A stretch of 64,000 nt of DNA from an uncultured bacterium (GTDB lineage Bacteria > Elusimicrobiota > Elusimicrobia > Elusimicrobiales > Elusimicrobiaceae). Under the pieces are notes generated by a model. The model ran no database searches. It saw only the letters and a list, made by a program, of their open reading frames with translations, and was not told the origin of the DNA. The stretch covers positions 124,001 to 188,000 of the forward strand of contig CASFFZ010000010.1 in NCBI GenBank assembly GCA_949294095.1. The letters are read 5' to 3'. The position numbers were made by a program, and so were the translations under genes. How positions within the stretch are numbered: position 1 is the first letter of the stretch; every line of letters begins with the position of its first letter. Below are positions 34,007 through 41,944 of the stretch, piece by piece.

Positions 34007-34350
34007 TGGCGGGCCAAAAACAGTTCCAACGCCGCGTCCTTGGCAAAAAACGGCACCCGATAGGCACGGTAAAGCGGGTAGGGCGGATACGCTTGCTGAA
34101 GTTTAAAAAAATGCCACCCTACGCCGCGTGCAAAGCCTTCCGACTCTGCCCAAAAGCGGTAATTTTCCTCTTCAAAAAGCTGATTATAAATCCGCACCAT
34201 TTGCCGCAGGCACGCATCGGCCCCGGCATACACCCATTTTCCCTGCACGCCGTACACGTCCTCTCCCATTTGGGCGGCGCGGAAAAAGACGGCATTTTCT
34301 AAATCTGTTTTATCCATCGGCTTGTGATTACGAAAAGAAGGTGAGTTCAT
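34003..34350 (-). CDS. Hypothetical protein
   Basis: 115 residues, soluble, aromatic-rich (several Tyr/Phe/Trp in the C-terminal half: YRFWAESEGFARGVGWHFFK). No family recognised. No Shine-Dalgarno is seen at either candidate start (34350 or the Met 12 codons later). The gene lies directly behind the terminator of the YfcC-type transporter. Codon use and the clean frame favour a real gene but its start is uncertain. Confidence 0.65.
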   Translation of the reverse strand: MNSPSFRNHKPMDKTDLENAVFFRAAQMGEDVYGVQGKWVYAGADACLRQMVRIYNQLFEEENYRFWAESEGFARGVGWHFFKLQQAYPPYPLYRAYRVPFFAKDAALELFLARH

Positions 34351-34359
34351 AAGAAAAGA

Positions 34360-34382
34360 AAAGGGCCCGCTAAGGGCCCTTT
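34360..34382 (-). terminator. Terminator of the YfcC-type transporter gene
   Basis: AAAGGGCCC-gctaa-GGGCCCTTT with a TTTTCTTTTCTT tail on the minus strand. Confidence 0.82.
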
Positions 34383-34405
34383 GCTCAGGCAGTTTTAGCA
34401 GTTTG

Positions 34406-35794
34406 TTACCACTTCATTAAATAAGGCGGAATCAATAACAACATGGAAAGCACCGCCAGTACAATTTGCAGCGGCACATTCCACCGGGCCCACTTAAGCC
34501 ACGGAATGCCGGCCATGCCCAAAGCGGCCATGGTTACCGGTGCGGTGGGGATAATGGCGTTTGTCCAGCCCTCGCCAAATTGATAGGCCAAAATGGAAAG
34601 CTGCGGGCTAATGCCCATTAAGTCCGACAGCGGAATCATCACCGGCATCGTAAGCACCGCCTGCCCGGAGCCAGACGCCACAAAGAAATTGATAAAACTG
34701 TGCGCCCAAAACATTCCTTCCACCGCCGCCAGCGGGTGCAGCTGGCCAATTGCCTGTGCAATGGAGTGAAGCACCGTATCCAAAATGCGCCCGTCGGAGG
34801 CAATCACCACAATCGCCCGCGCCAAGGCCAACATAATAGACACGCTTACCATACTGCGCGCCCCGTCAATAATGGCGTCCGTCGTTTGGTTCAGGCTCAG
34901 CCGCCCAATGACGGCCGACACCAGCCCCACCCCTAAAAATAAACCGGAAATTTCAATAATGTACCAATGGTACACCGCCACCCCATACACCAGCCCGGCC
35001 ATGCCCAGGGCAAATACAAGGGAAATGAAAAGGTGCGAACGTTTAAATTCCGGCTTTTGCAAGACATTTAAATGCAGCTGTTTGCGCTTTTCGCGGTCGG
35101 CCTCGTACGTGAGGCTTTTTTGCGGATGCTTGCGCACGCGTTCCCCGTACAGCGTAACAAATAAAATGACTACCGCCGTACAAACCGCCCACACCGCCAG
35201 CCGATACCCAAGGCCGGAATAAAGCGGCAGCTGGGCAATCCCCTGCGAGATGCCCACGGTAAACGGATTCATAAACGCCGAGCCGAAGCCCACCCAAGCC
35301 CCCAAAAAGGGAATGCTTACGCCTACTACCGTATCGTACCCCAGCGAAAGCGCCAGCGGAATAAAAAGAGGGATAAAAATTAAAGTTTCCTCTTCCATTC
35401 CAAATACCGCTCCCCCCAGCGAAAACAAAATCATACTGGCGGGAATAAAAAATTTTTTCAGCCGCTCGCGGCGGGAAAACAGATAGCTGGTGCCCAAAAT
35501 AACGGCATTGACCGTGCCGGTGCGCTCCAAAATAGTAAAAATGGCCCCGGTAATAAAAATAAACACGATGATGTCGGCGCAGTCGCCAAACGCCTTGGCG
35601 GGCGCCGTCAGCACCGAGGCCAGCCCTTGCGGATTAGACGCCACCGCGTGATAAGAGCCCGCCACCGTGTAGGATCGTCCGTCTTTTTGAACGGTGTCAT
35701 ATTGCCCGGCGGGGAGCAAATACGTGAGGGCGGCCACTACCAGCATAATTGCAAAAATGAGGCCGTAGATATTAAGGGAAAATCCGGATTTCAT
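34406..35794 (-). CDS. YfcC/ArcD-like basic amino acid or C4-dicarboxylate carrier family permease
   Basis: 462 residues from the ATG at 35794, with about 12 hydrophobic helices. It belongs to the YfcC/DcuC-like superfamily: GLIFAIMLVVAALTYLLPAG at the N-terminus, GGAVFGMEEETLIFIPLFIP in the middle, and the repeat-end blocks FGSAFMNPFTVGISQGIAQ and FFVASGSGQAVLTMPVMIPL. Members exchange arginine/ornithine or carry dipeptides or dicarboxylates; the substrate here is not evident. TATAAT ends exactly six nt before the ATG and no ribosome site is present. A 31-residue membrane peptide is encoded 44 nt upstream. Confidence 0.85.
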   Translation of the reverse strand: MKSGFSLNIYGLIFAIMLVVAALTYLLPAGQYDTVQKDGRSYTVAGSYHAVASNPQGLASVLTAPAKAFGDCADIIVFIFITGAIFTILERTGTVNAVILGTSYLFSRRERLKKFFIPASMILFSLGGAVFGMEEETLIFIPLFIPLALSLGYDTVVGVSIPFLGAWVGFGSAFMNPFTVGISQGIAQLPLYSGLGYRLAVWAVCTAVVILFVTLYGERVRKHPQKSLTYEADREKRKQLHLNVLQKPEFKRSHLFISLVFALGMAGLVYGVAVYHWYIIEISGLFLGVGLVSAVIGRLSLNQTTDAIIDGARSMVSVSIMLALARAIVVIASDGRILDTVLHSIAQAIGQLHPLAAVEGMFWAHSFINFFVASGSGQAVLTMPVMIPLSDLMGISPQLSILAYQFGEGWTNAIIPTAPVTMAALGMAGIPWLKWARWNVPLQIVLAVLSMLLLIPPYLMKW

Positions 35795-35838
35795 GTCTAT
35801 ATTATAAATTATTTCTCCGTTTCCCCGCCGCAGGATTC

Positions 35839-35934
35839 TCATTCCCGCAAGAAATCAATCACATCGGCTATAAACCCCATGATCCCCACCCAAACCATCA
35901 CTCCTACTAAAATTTTTAACACCAATACGCCCAT
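35839..35934 (-). CDS. 31-residue single-helix membrane peptide
   Basis: A short ORF with a good start: GGAG, six nt, ATG at 35934. It reads MGVLVLKILVG then VMVWVGIMGFIADVIDF and ends LRE: one transmembrane helix with a charged tail. It lies 44 nt in front of the YfcC-type permease on the same strand, so a partner or leader role for that transporter is possible. No family recognised. Its ribosome site overlaps the foot of a 10-bp GC hairpin (35943-35978). Confidence 0.6.
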   Translation of the reverse strand: MGVLVLKILVGVMVWVGIMGFIADVIDFLRE

Positions 35935-35942
35935 ATTTAGCT

Positions 35943-35978
35943 CCGGCCGCCGGGAAGCAAAGTTAAGTCGGCGGCCGG
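35943..35978 (-). promoter_or_regulatory. GC-rich hairpin over the ribosome site of the 31-residue peptide
   Basis: CCGGCCGCCG, 16-nt loop, CGGCGGCCGG, perfect 10-bp stem. On the minus strand its 3' arm runs into the GGAG of the small ORF. The loop contains AGCAAAGTTAAG (35956-35967), whose exact reverse complement lies at 36015-36026. A possible minus-strand -10 (TATAAA) is at 35986-35991. Confidence 0.6.
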
Positions 35979-36060
35979 ACAGCCCTTTATAAGATGGGAC
36001 GGCGAGCCAAAAATCTTAACTTTGCTAACCCAAACGGCTTTTTATTTGCTACAATACAGT

Positions 36061-36296
36061 TGCGCCTTCCTGGCAGAACTGCGCAACTGAGACGTAACGG
36101 AGCCTGCACGCCGCGTGCGCGGCGCCGGTTTATAGGCTAAACCGCTCCGTGTTTGGATTTCTTCATGTGAGAGGAAGATAAAGCCAAGTACGTCTGTAGG
36201 ATAAGAGGCGCAGGCAGCGCCCTTACAAAAGCTAGTATAGTAAGTATTGTTAGCATTTGTCAAGCTTTTTCTGGGCCCATAGGGGCCTATTTTTTT
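36061..36296 (+). ncRNA. Structured RNA or attenuator leader upstream of the HTH regulator
   Basis: TGC-TACAAT (36050-36055) predicts a start near 36061. Then: hairpin GTTGCGC...GCGCAAC; long-range helix GACGTA with TACGTC; inside it CGGAGC with GCTCCG, enclosing hairpins GCACGC-c-GCGTGC and GGTTTA-taggc-TAAACC; a further CTTC/GAAG hairpin; then GGCGC-aggca-GCGCC. It ends in GGCCC-atag-GGGCC and a T run (36273-36296), directly in front of the AAGGAGGAG ribosome site of the next gene. The nested complementary helices support a real fold. It could be a free RNA or a cis-acting attenuator. No known riboswitch core recognised. Confidence 0.6.
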
Positions 36297-36310
36297 ATAA
36301 GGAGGAGCCG

Positions 36311-37003
36311 ATGATAAACAAATTTGAAAAGCAGTTGGAAAAATGGAACGGCGGCGTATTGCGCGGCGCACAAGCAAAGTTAGCAAAATGCTTGCAAGTC
36401 TCCACCGCCACCGTAGCGTTATGGGCCACCGGGAAAAGACGCCCCTCCAAAGGGTATGCCGCCCAAATGGCGCAACTATTTGGCTTGGATTCCTATGACG
36501 TGATGCGTTTGTTTTCGGCTACCACCACTTACCCGGATTTGCCCCGCACGCAAGGCACGCGTTCTTTGCGGGATGCCCAAACCCCGGAAAACACTTACAG
36601 CGCTAACAATTTAAAAAATACGCTTGCCCCTTCGCCCGATTTAAGCAACAGCGTCTCTTTGCCGTTCTTAACCGGATCTCCCGAAAAATACCCCCATTTT
36701 CAAGAAGGAGACGTGGCCGAATGGTGGATGGTTCCGCGGCGCTATGCCCGGGGAGCCAAATACTTGTTTCGGGCGGGGCAACCCGCTGCCGACGAGCTGT
36801 ATTTTATCCGCCCAGAAAAAGAGCTAACGGAAGGGAAATTGATGCTCTTTAAAACTCCTTTGGGCTACACGGTAAAAAAAGGCGTGCGGCAAGACGGAAA
36901 GATAAACTTATACACTCCTCAAGGGCGGCCCGCAGGCAGTTTTGACGCGGAGCAAATAACGGTTTTAGGGGGTGTCGTCTGCAAGATAGCAGATGCCGAA
37001 TAA
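36311..37003 (+). CDS. HTH transcriptional regulator with degenerate S24-like C-terminal domain
   Basis: 230 residues from the ATG at 36311, which follows AAGGAGGAG. Residues 20-60 form an XRE/Cro-type helix-turn-helix (LAKCLQVSTATVALWATGKR). A Ser/Thr/Pro-rich linker (about 75-130) leads to a C-terminal domain with the strand order of LexA/CI sensor domains (KYLFRAGQPAADELYFIRP, GKLMLFKTPLGYTVKKGVRQ). A Lys is present in YTVKKG, but the GDSM serine motif is absent, so self-cleavage is unlikely. The arrangement resembles phage repressors, yet no phage genes are near. Flanked by two probable structured RNAs. AGCAAAGTTA, also in the upstream inverted repeat, occurs inside its own 5' coding region (36373). 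Confidence 0.82.
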   Translation: MINKFEKQLEKWNGGVLRGAQAKLAKCLQVSTATVALWATGKRRPSKGYAAQMAQLFGLDSYDVMRLFSATTTYPDLPRTQGTRSLRDAQTPENTYSANNLKNTLAPSPDLSNSVSLPFLTGSPEKYPHFQEGDVAEWWMVPRRYARGAKYLFRAGQPAADELYFIRPEKELTEGKLMLFKTPLGYTVKKGVRQDGKINLYTPQGRPAGSFDAEQITVLGGVVCKIADAE

Positions 37004-37041
37004 ACGCTTGAATTCGGCTCAAATTCCATTATACTAATAGT

Positions 37042-37454
37042 ATCCCCGGTGGGAGGAGAGCTGTACAGAAAACTTCCCCGGCGCGTCAGCCCCTCCTGTT
37101 GATGTTGGGCGGCGCGAACGGATGACAACTGCTGCGAGTTACCAGGTGCGCGGGCGCGAAGAGCGTGGCGGCCGGAAGACCGGACAAGCAGAAAACAAGA
37201 GTTCTTTGAGGAGTAAGCCGTGCGGGACAGGACTGCCCGGGTGCAAGGGCCGTTTCACACGCTTTGGCCCTGCCGCTTGAGAGCGGCGGGAACACGCCAG
37301 AGATATGGGGCGGAGCAACCGGCTTCAGGCGTCGTGCGGTGCCGCAAAATTCTTGACTGTCAGCCATCCCGCTAATGTGGGATAAGTGAGTAATCATGGA
37401 AGAGTCGACTAGATGAGTCCTCTGCGTTTTGTAAATGCAGAGGGCTCTTTTTTT
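37042..37454 (+). ncRNA. Long structured non-coding RNA of unknown class (~410 nt)
   Basis: No coding frame on either strand. Promoter TTGAAT-N16-TATACT (37008-37035) and terminator CCTCTGC-11 nt-GCAGAGG-CTCTTTTTTT (37419-37454) frame a discrete transcript. Internal hairpins: CGCG-tca-GCCC...GGGC-gg-CGCG (37081-37118), a helix CTGCT...AGCAG closing a domain with CCGG-aaga-CCGG, GGGCC...GGCCC, CCGC-ttgaga-GCGG, ATCCC-gctaatgt-GGGAT. Length suits RNase P RNA or tmRNA, but I do not find the GAGGAAAGTCC or ACAGAA cores of RNase P, nor a tRNA-like end or tag frame. Class unknown. Confidence 0.65.
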
Positions 37455-37460
37455 ACCCTA

Positions 37461-37489
37461 AAATACCCCGGGGGCGGCCCGGGGTATTT
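37461..37489 (-). terminator. Terminator of the MsbA-like ABC transporter gene
   Basis: AAATACCCCGGG-ggcgg-CCCGGGGTATTT, a 12-bp stem 18 nt past the stop of the leftward gene. Confidence 0.82.
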
Positions 37490-37506
37490 GGATCGGAAAG
37501 AAACGC

Positions 37507-39294
37507 TTATTTCGCCTTCTTTTTAAACTGTGCATTGTAGAGAGAAGCATACGCCCCGTTGGGAATCGCCAACAGTTCTTCGTGCGTTCCCTCCTCCACA
37601 ATTTGACCTTCGTTTAAAACCACGATTTTATCGGCATTGATTACCGTGGAAAGCCGGTGGGCAATTACAAACACCGTGCGGTTTTTCATCAAATTATCCA
37701 ACGCCTTTTGCACAATTGCTTCGGATTTGTTATCCAACGCGCTGGTGGCTTCGTCCAAAATCACGATCGGCGCCTGGCGGATAAAGGCACGCGCAATGGC
37801 CACCCGCTGCCGCTGCCCGCCGGAAAGCGTTACCCCGCGTTCGCCCAGTTCCGTATCCAAGCCTTTTTTAAGCGTGCGCAAAAAATCATCCAGATGCGCG
37901 CTTTTAACGGCTTCCTGCAAATCTTGTTCGGTAGCGCCGGGGCGGCCGATTAAGATATTATCGCGGATGGTGCCCGTAAATAAGAAGTTGTCCTGAAAGA
38001 CCACCGCAATATGATCCCGCAGCGATTTAAGCGTAAAATTTTCTATATTCACGCCGTCAATGGTAATCGATCCCTTGGTTACGCTGTAAAAGCGGGGGAT
38101 CAAATTGACAATGGTGGATTTCCCGCCGCCCGAATTGCCCACCAAAGCGATCGTTTTGCCCACGGGAACGGTCAGGTTGATATCCTTTAGCACATAGGTA
38201 CCGGGTTTATAGGCAAACGAAACGTGGTTAAAACGGATATCCTGATGCAAGCCTGTAAGCGTAACGGCACCGGGCTTATCAAAAATTTCCGTTTTTAAAG
38301 CGAAGATTTCAAAAATGCGGTCAATGGCTAAAAAGGCTTTTTTAATGTCCACATAATTATCGCCCATGGTTTTTACCGGCGTGTAAAGCATTAAAAGCGC
38401 CGCCACAAACGACGTGAAGTTACCGCTGGTAATCGTTCCGTTTACAATCATGGAACTGCTCTGCCAAAACACCAGCGCCAACCCCAGCGACACGATAAAA
38501 TGCATCACCGGAGACAGCCACCCCGTATGTTTTACCATGCCCATATTCAGGTTAAACACATCATCCATCAGCTGGTCAAAACGTTTTTCTTGGTCTTCCT
38601 GCAAATTATACGCGGCCACCGTCCGGTTCCCGTTAAACATTTCGTTATAGGCACGCATGGCGATGGAGCTGATGACTACCGTGTTTCTAACCAGTTCCTC
38701 CAATTTGCGCCGTACCACAAAAATAAGCGCACCCGCCGCCGAAAAGGCCCCTACCGCAATTAAAGTAAGCTGCCAGGAATTATAAAACAAAACGAAAATA
38801 AGCGTAATGGTGGAAAAAACCCGCGTAACAATCATACGCAAGTTATTAATCAGGCCGTTGCAGGCGGTATCCGCATCCCCGTTATAGCGCAGCATGATAT
38901 AGCCCGAATCCGTAGTGTCAAAATAGCCGCTGTGCATACTTAATAACTTGCGGAACAGTTTTTTGCGCACATCCAGCGTAATTTTATTGCCGACCCACGA
39001 GTTTAAATACTTTACTACATACGTCAGTACGCTTTGCACCAGCACAAACACAATGATTAAAAGCGGTATAAACGCGGCAAAGGCAGCGTCTTTGGCAACC
39101 AAGACGTCATCGGTGTAATACTTCATAAACATGGCCACCGTTGCATCCAACGCGCCTACCGGTAGCGCCAAAGCCAGCCCTAACAGGGCGCGAAACCAAT
39201 AGGGTTTTACAAACGGCCACATTTTTTTATAATTCTCTACAAAAGGGTTTTTAGTAAGCAACTCCCCCACCGGGCGGGTTAAGAAACTGGTCAT
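37507..39294 (-). CDS. ABC exporter, MsbA-like (permease-ATPase fusion)
   Basis: 595 residues, normal for a half-size exporter. Residues 1-340 hold six transmembrane helices; residues 350-595 are the ATPase: Walker A GNSGGGKST, Q-loop VVFQDNFLF, signature TLSGGQRQR, Walker B IVILDEATSALD, switch His IAHRLS. It resembles lipid A / lipid flippases of the MsbA group, which fits an outer-membrane organism, but drug or other lipid export is possible. ACGGAGAA precedes the ATG. It stands alone with its own terminator. Confidence 0.9.
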   Translation of the reverse strand: MTSFLTRPVGELLTKNPFVENYKKMWPFVKPYWFRALLGLALALPVGALDATVAMFMKYYTDDVLVAKDAAFAAFIPLLIIVFVLVQSVLTYVVKYLNSWVGNKITLDVRKKLFRKLLSMHSGYFDTTDSGYIMLRYNGDADTACNGLINNLRMIVTRVFSTITLIFVLFYNSWQLTLIAVGAFSAAGALIFVVRRKLEELVRNTVVISSIAMRAYNEMFNGNRTVAAYNLQEDQEKRFDQLMDDVFNLNMGMVKHTGWLSPVMHFIVSLGLALVFWQSSSMIVNGTITSGNFTSFVAALLMLYTPVKTMGDNYVDIKKAFLAIDRIFEIFALKTEIFDKPGAVTLTGLHQDIRFNHVSFAYKPGTYVLKDINLTVPVGKTIALVGNSGGGKSTIVNLIPRFYSVTKGSITIDGVNIENFTLKSLRDHIAVVFQDNFLFTGTIRDNILIGRPGATEQDLQEAVKSAHLDDFLRTLKKGLDTELGERGVTLSGGQRQRVAIARAFIRQAPIVILDEATSALDNKSEAIVQKALDNLMKNRTVFVIAHRLSTVINADKIVVLNEGQIVEEGTHEELLAIPNGAYASLYNAQFKKKAK

Positions 39295-39472
39295 ATATAT
39301 TCTCCGTAGAATGTACGCTATTTTTTATTATAACAATTCAAGAAGAGCTTGTCCGTGTCCTTTTATAAATAGACAGCCCGGGCGTTTTTTGTTTTTCCCC
39401 GCGGAAAAGCACTTTTAAAAACGAGTGGCCGGATGTAAATTCGGTTTTTGTAAAGCGAGGCATTTACGGGGG

Positions 39473-39501
39473 TTGAAAAAGAAATTTTTCTTTGCTAAAC
39501 T
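39473..39501 (+). promoter_or_regulatory. dksA promoter
   Basis: TTGAAA, 17-bp spacer ending TGC, TAAACT: a near-consensus promoter with extended -10, predicting a 60-nt leader. Confidence 0.72.
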
Positions 39502-39568
39502 AATCAAACAGCGCCCGGAAAAGACATCTCTTCCGCCGCATCAATTTTTCCCAACAGGGGTATTTTTT

Positions 39569-39946
39569 ATGGTTACTAAAAAGACAAACAAAGAAGCTCT
39601 TACGGCCGCCGAACTAAAAGAAATTAAAAAACATCTTTTGGAGTTGAAAGAAGACGCCGCAGCACGCCTGAAAGAAAAGAAAAATATGGATATGCCCGAG
39701 GCCGAAGTAGGCGACCCGATTGACGACGCCAGCAAAAGCCTGGACAAAGAAATTTTATTTGAACTTTCCGGCAATGCACACAGCACGATTGAACAGATTG
39801 AAGCTGCCCTGCGCAAAATAGACAAAGGCATTTACGGCACCTGCGAATACTGCCGCCAGCCCATTTCCAAAAAACGCATCAAAGCGCTTCCTTTTGCACG
39901 GTATTGCATCAACTGCCAGCATTCCACCGAAAAACATCATGAGTAA
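39569..39946 (+). CDS. TraR/DksA-family zinc-finger protein
   Basis: 125 residues from the ATG at 39569 (AGGGG upstream). An N-terminal coiled coil (residues 10-85) is followed by a C4 zinc finger with Cys92, Cys95, Cys113 and Cys116 (CEYC and CINC, 17 apart). The coil carries a DPIDDASKSLDKE stretch, comparable to the acidic DxxDxA tip of DksA that enters the RNA polymerase secondary channel. DksA-type proteins modulate initiation, often with ppGpp. Monocistronic with its own promoter and terminator. Confidence 0.9.
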   Translation: MVTKKTNKEALTAAELKEIKKHLLELKEDAAARLKEKKNMDMPEAEVGDPIDDASKSLDKEILFELSGNAHSTIEQIEAALRKIDKGIYGTCEYCRQPISKKRIKALPFARYCINCQHSTEKHHE

Positions 39947-39961
39947 ATTTTAACTCATCTC

Positions 39962-39991
39962 AAAGCCCGTTCCTCCGGAACGGGCTTTTTT
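39962..39991 (+). terminator. Terminator of dksA-like gene
   Basis: AAAGCCCGTTCC-tcc-GGAACGGGCTTTTTT. Confidence 0.9.
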
Positions 39992-40059
39992 ATGTCCAAT
40001 ACGCGCGGGCCCCTGCCACGCCGTTCCTCCGTGAGGACACGACGCTTTTTCCCGCAAAC

Positions 40060-40090
40060 AAAAAACCCGCCCAAACAGGCGGGGTTTTTA
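40060..40090 (-). terminator. Terminator of rpsA
   Basis: AAAAACCCGCC-caaaca-GGCGGGGTTTTT, 19 nt beyond the rpsA stop on the minus strand. Confidence 0.85.
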
Positions 40091-40108
40091 CTCTCTATAA
40101 TATCTAAC

Positions 40109-41302
40109 TTATTTGGTTTCTTCTTCGTCGCTTTCCGTTTTAAAGGAATCCTGCAGCAGCTGGCCCAACGTCGGGCGCGGAGCTTGCTTGAGGTACTGGG
40201 CAACGACCTTGCGGTTTTGCACCTGATCATACTTTTTGACGGAAAGATTGACCGTGAAGGTTTCCGGGTCTACGCCCACCACCAAAGCGGTAATGGTATC
40301 GCCTTCTTTGGCAGTAAAGTCGCGGCCCATTTCAAAGGGGTTAATAAACCCTTTGGTGTTGTTCTTGCCAATTGTGCATTCTACCCCGTTTTCCAGATCC
40401 ACTTTGGTTACGGTCGCTTTAACGGAGCTCTTGTACGGATAGCGGCGTTTGAGCGCATCGGCCGGGTTCAGGAACAATTGCTTTAAACCAAATTCCAAGC
40501 GCGGCGTTTCTTTGTCCAAGGCCAAGAGTTTGGCTTTCAAACGCTGCCCGCGGCGGTAGTTGGCAATGGCGGTTTCGGGGTCTTTCCAGGCAATGTTTTC
40601 CAAGTTCACAATGCCTTCAATCCCGTGGAAGCGGAGGAAAAGTTTGTCTTTATCCACTTTGGATACGACTACGCGCAACACATCGCCTTCTTTAATTTCG
40701 CCAAGCACTTGCTCGCGGCGGACGGCCTCATCTTCTTCCAGCACTTGTTTGCGGGAAATGATGAGTTTCTGTTTTTCTTTTGCAAATTCTACAATTTGGG
40801 CTTTAATTTTGGCGCCTACCGGCAGGTAGTGTTTATAAGCGGTGTGCAGTTCCGAAAGAGACAGCGGCATAAATCCGTTTACGCCGAAAACTTCCACAAT
40901 ATAGCCGCCTTTTACGCATTGCACAATCGTGCCTTTCACGCGTTCTTTGGCTTCATAAGCCTTTTTGCACACGTCCCAACCCAGCGCTTCCAACGCTTTT
41001 TTGTGGGAAAGGATGGCCGGTCTTTCATCCGAGCCGCGTTTTACGAGTACGGCGGAAATCGTGTCGCCCACGGCCGGAAGCGTTTTACCGGCAAATTCGG
41101 ACACGGCGATAGCCCCCTCTTTTTTGGCGCCGGTATCCACTAAAATATAATCTTGATTAATCTGTACGACCGGTACTTCTACAATTTCTTTCTTGTACAG
41201 CTTCTCCGATAAAGACTCTTGCTGCGCAATTAACTGATCCATCGTCATTTCTTGTTCGTTAATTGTGTCTTCGGTGTTTTTAATTTCTTCGTTTGTCGTC
41301 AT
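40109..41302 (-). CDS. rpsA: Ribosomal protein S1 (four S1 domains)
   Basis: 397 residues with four S1/OB repeats at about 40-105, 120-190, 205-275 and 290-370; the best-preserved blocks are VKGGYIVEVFGVNGFMPLS and VECTIGKNNTKGFINPFEMG. E. coli S1 has six repeats, but four-repeat forms are common elsewhere. It helps mRNA binding to the 30S subunit. AAGGACTT precedes the ATG. The order cmk-plsC-rpsA is a widely conserved cluster and supports the assignment. Confidence 0.9.
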   Translation of the reverse strand: MTTNEEIKNTEDTINEQEMTMDQLIAQQESLSEKLYKKEIVEVPVVQINQDYILVDTGAKKEGAIAVSEFAGKTLPAVGDTISAVLVKRGSDERPAILSHKKALEALGWDVCKKAYEAKERVKGTIVQCVKGGYIVEVFGVNGFMPLSLSELHTAYKHYLPVGAKIKAQIVEFAKEKQKLIISRKQVLEEDEAVRREQVLGEIKEGDVLRVVVSKVDKDKLFLRFHGIEGIVNLENIAWKDPETAIANYRRGQRLKAKLLALDKETPRLEFGLKQLFLNPADALKRRYPYKSSVKATVTKVDLENGVECTIGKNNTKGFINPFEMGRDFTAKEGDTITALVVGVDPETFTVNLSVKKYDQVQNRKVVAQYLKQAPRPTLGQLLQDSFKTESDEEETK

Positions 41303-41350
41303 AAGTCCTTATTACAGTCTTGCCCCAGCGGGCGGACTGCGTAACCTCCG

Positions 41351-41944
41351 TTAGATATTTATAGAATTTATTGCATCCATGATTTGATTTGCAAATTGTT
41401 TATATTGGGCTTTCGGCTCTAGGGCAGGATCTTTTTCCAACTGCATCACATGCCCGAATTTTATCCGTATCCGGCGCACCCACGGCCAGCCGAAAGTGCC
41501 TTCTATCTTTACCGGCAGAACGGTAGCCCCCGTCTTATATACCAAAAATCCAATTCCGCTTTTGGGTTTTTGCGGTTTGCCCGTGCGGCTGCGCGTGCCC
41601 TCCGGAAACATGACCACGCTTTCCCCTTGTTCCAAATAATGCACCACTTCTTTCAAGGCGCCAAAATCGCCGATGGTGCGCTTGCGGTCTACCGGGATGT
41701 ATCCGCTGCGGCGGAAAAACCAACCCAGTACCGGTACGGCAAACAGTTCTTTTTTGGCTACAAACCGCGAATCCCGCACCAGCCCGGCAAAACTGCCGAT
41801 GGCCGGCGGATCGGCATTGGAAAGATGGTTGCCCGCTATAATAAGAGCGCCTGTTTTGGGGATGTTTTCCAAGCCCTCTACTTTAAAATCGTAACAGACT
41901 CTGAAATAGATCCGCGCTATTAATTTTATCAAATTAAGAAGCAT
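41351..41944 (-). CDS. plsC: 1-acyl-sn-glycerol-3-phosphate acyltransferase
   Basis: 197 residues. It acylates lysophosphatidic acid to phosphatidic acid at the membrane. Acyltransferase motifs: NHLSNADPPAI (HX4D), and FPEGTRSRTGK. An N-terminal hydrophobic helix (LIKLIARIYFRVCYDF) anchors it. Its 5' end overlaps the cmk 3' end by 11 nt, so translation is coupled. Confidence 0.92.
   Translation of the reverse strand: MLLNLIKLIARIYFRVCYDFKVEGLENIPKTGALIIAGNHLSNADPPAIGSFAGLVRDSRFVAKKELFAVPVLGWFFRRSGYIPVDRKRTIGDFGALKEVVHYLEQGESVVMFPEGTRSRTGKPQKPKSGIGFLVYKTGATVLPVKIEGTFGWPWVRRIRIKFGHVMQLEKDPALEPKAQYKQFANQIMDAINSINI

Noticed and set aside
36061-36240. TPP riboswitch, because of a CTGAGA string
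   Set aside because: The partner elements of the thi box (GGGG...ACCC and the GGATAATGCCAGCG-type arm) are not in the right places; no thiamine gene downstream.
37086-37397. 103-codon minus-strand frame inside the ncRNA
   Set aside because: No ribosome site and a composition explained by the GC hairpins; strong plus-strand promoter and terminator frame the RNA instead.
37042-37454. RNase P RNA or tmRNA
   Set aside because: The conserved cores (GAGGAAAGTCC, AGAGAG, ACAGAA for RNase P; T-arm, CCA end and tag frame for tmRNA) were not found, so I left the class open.
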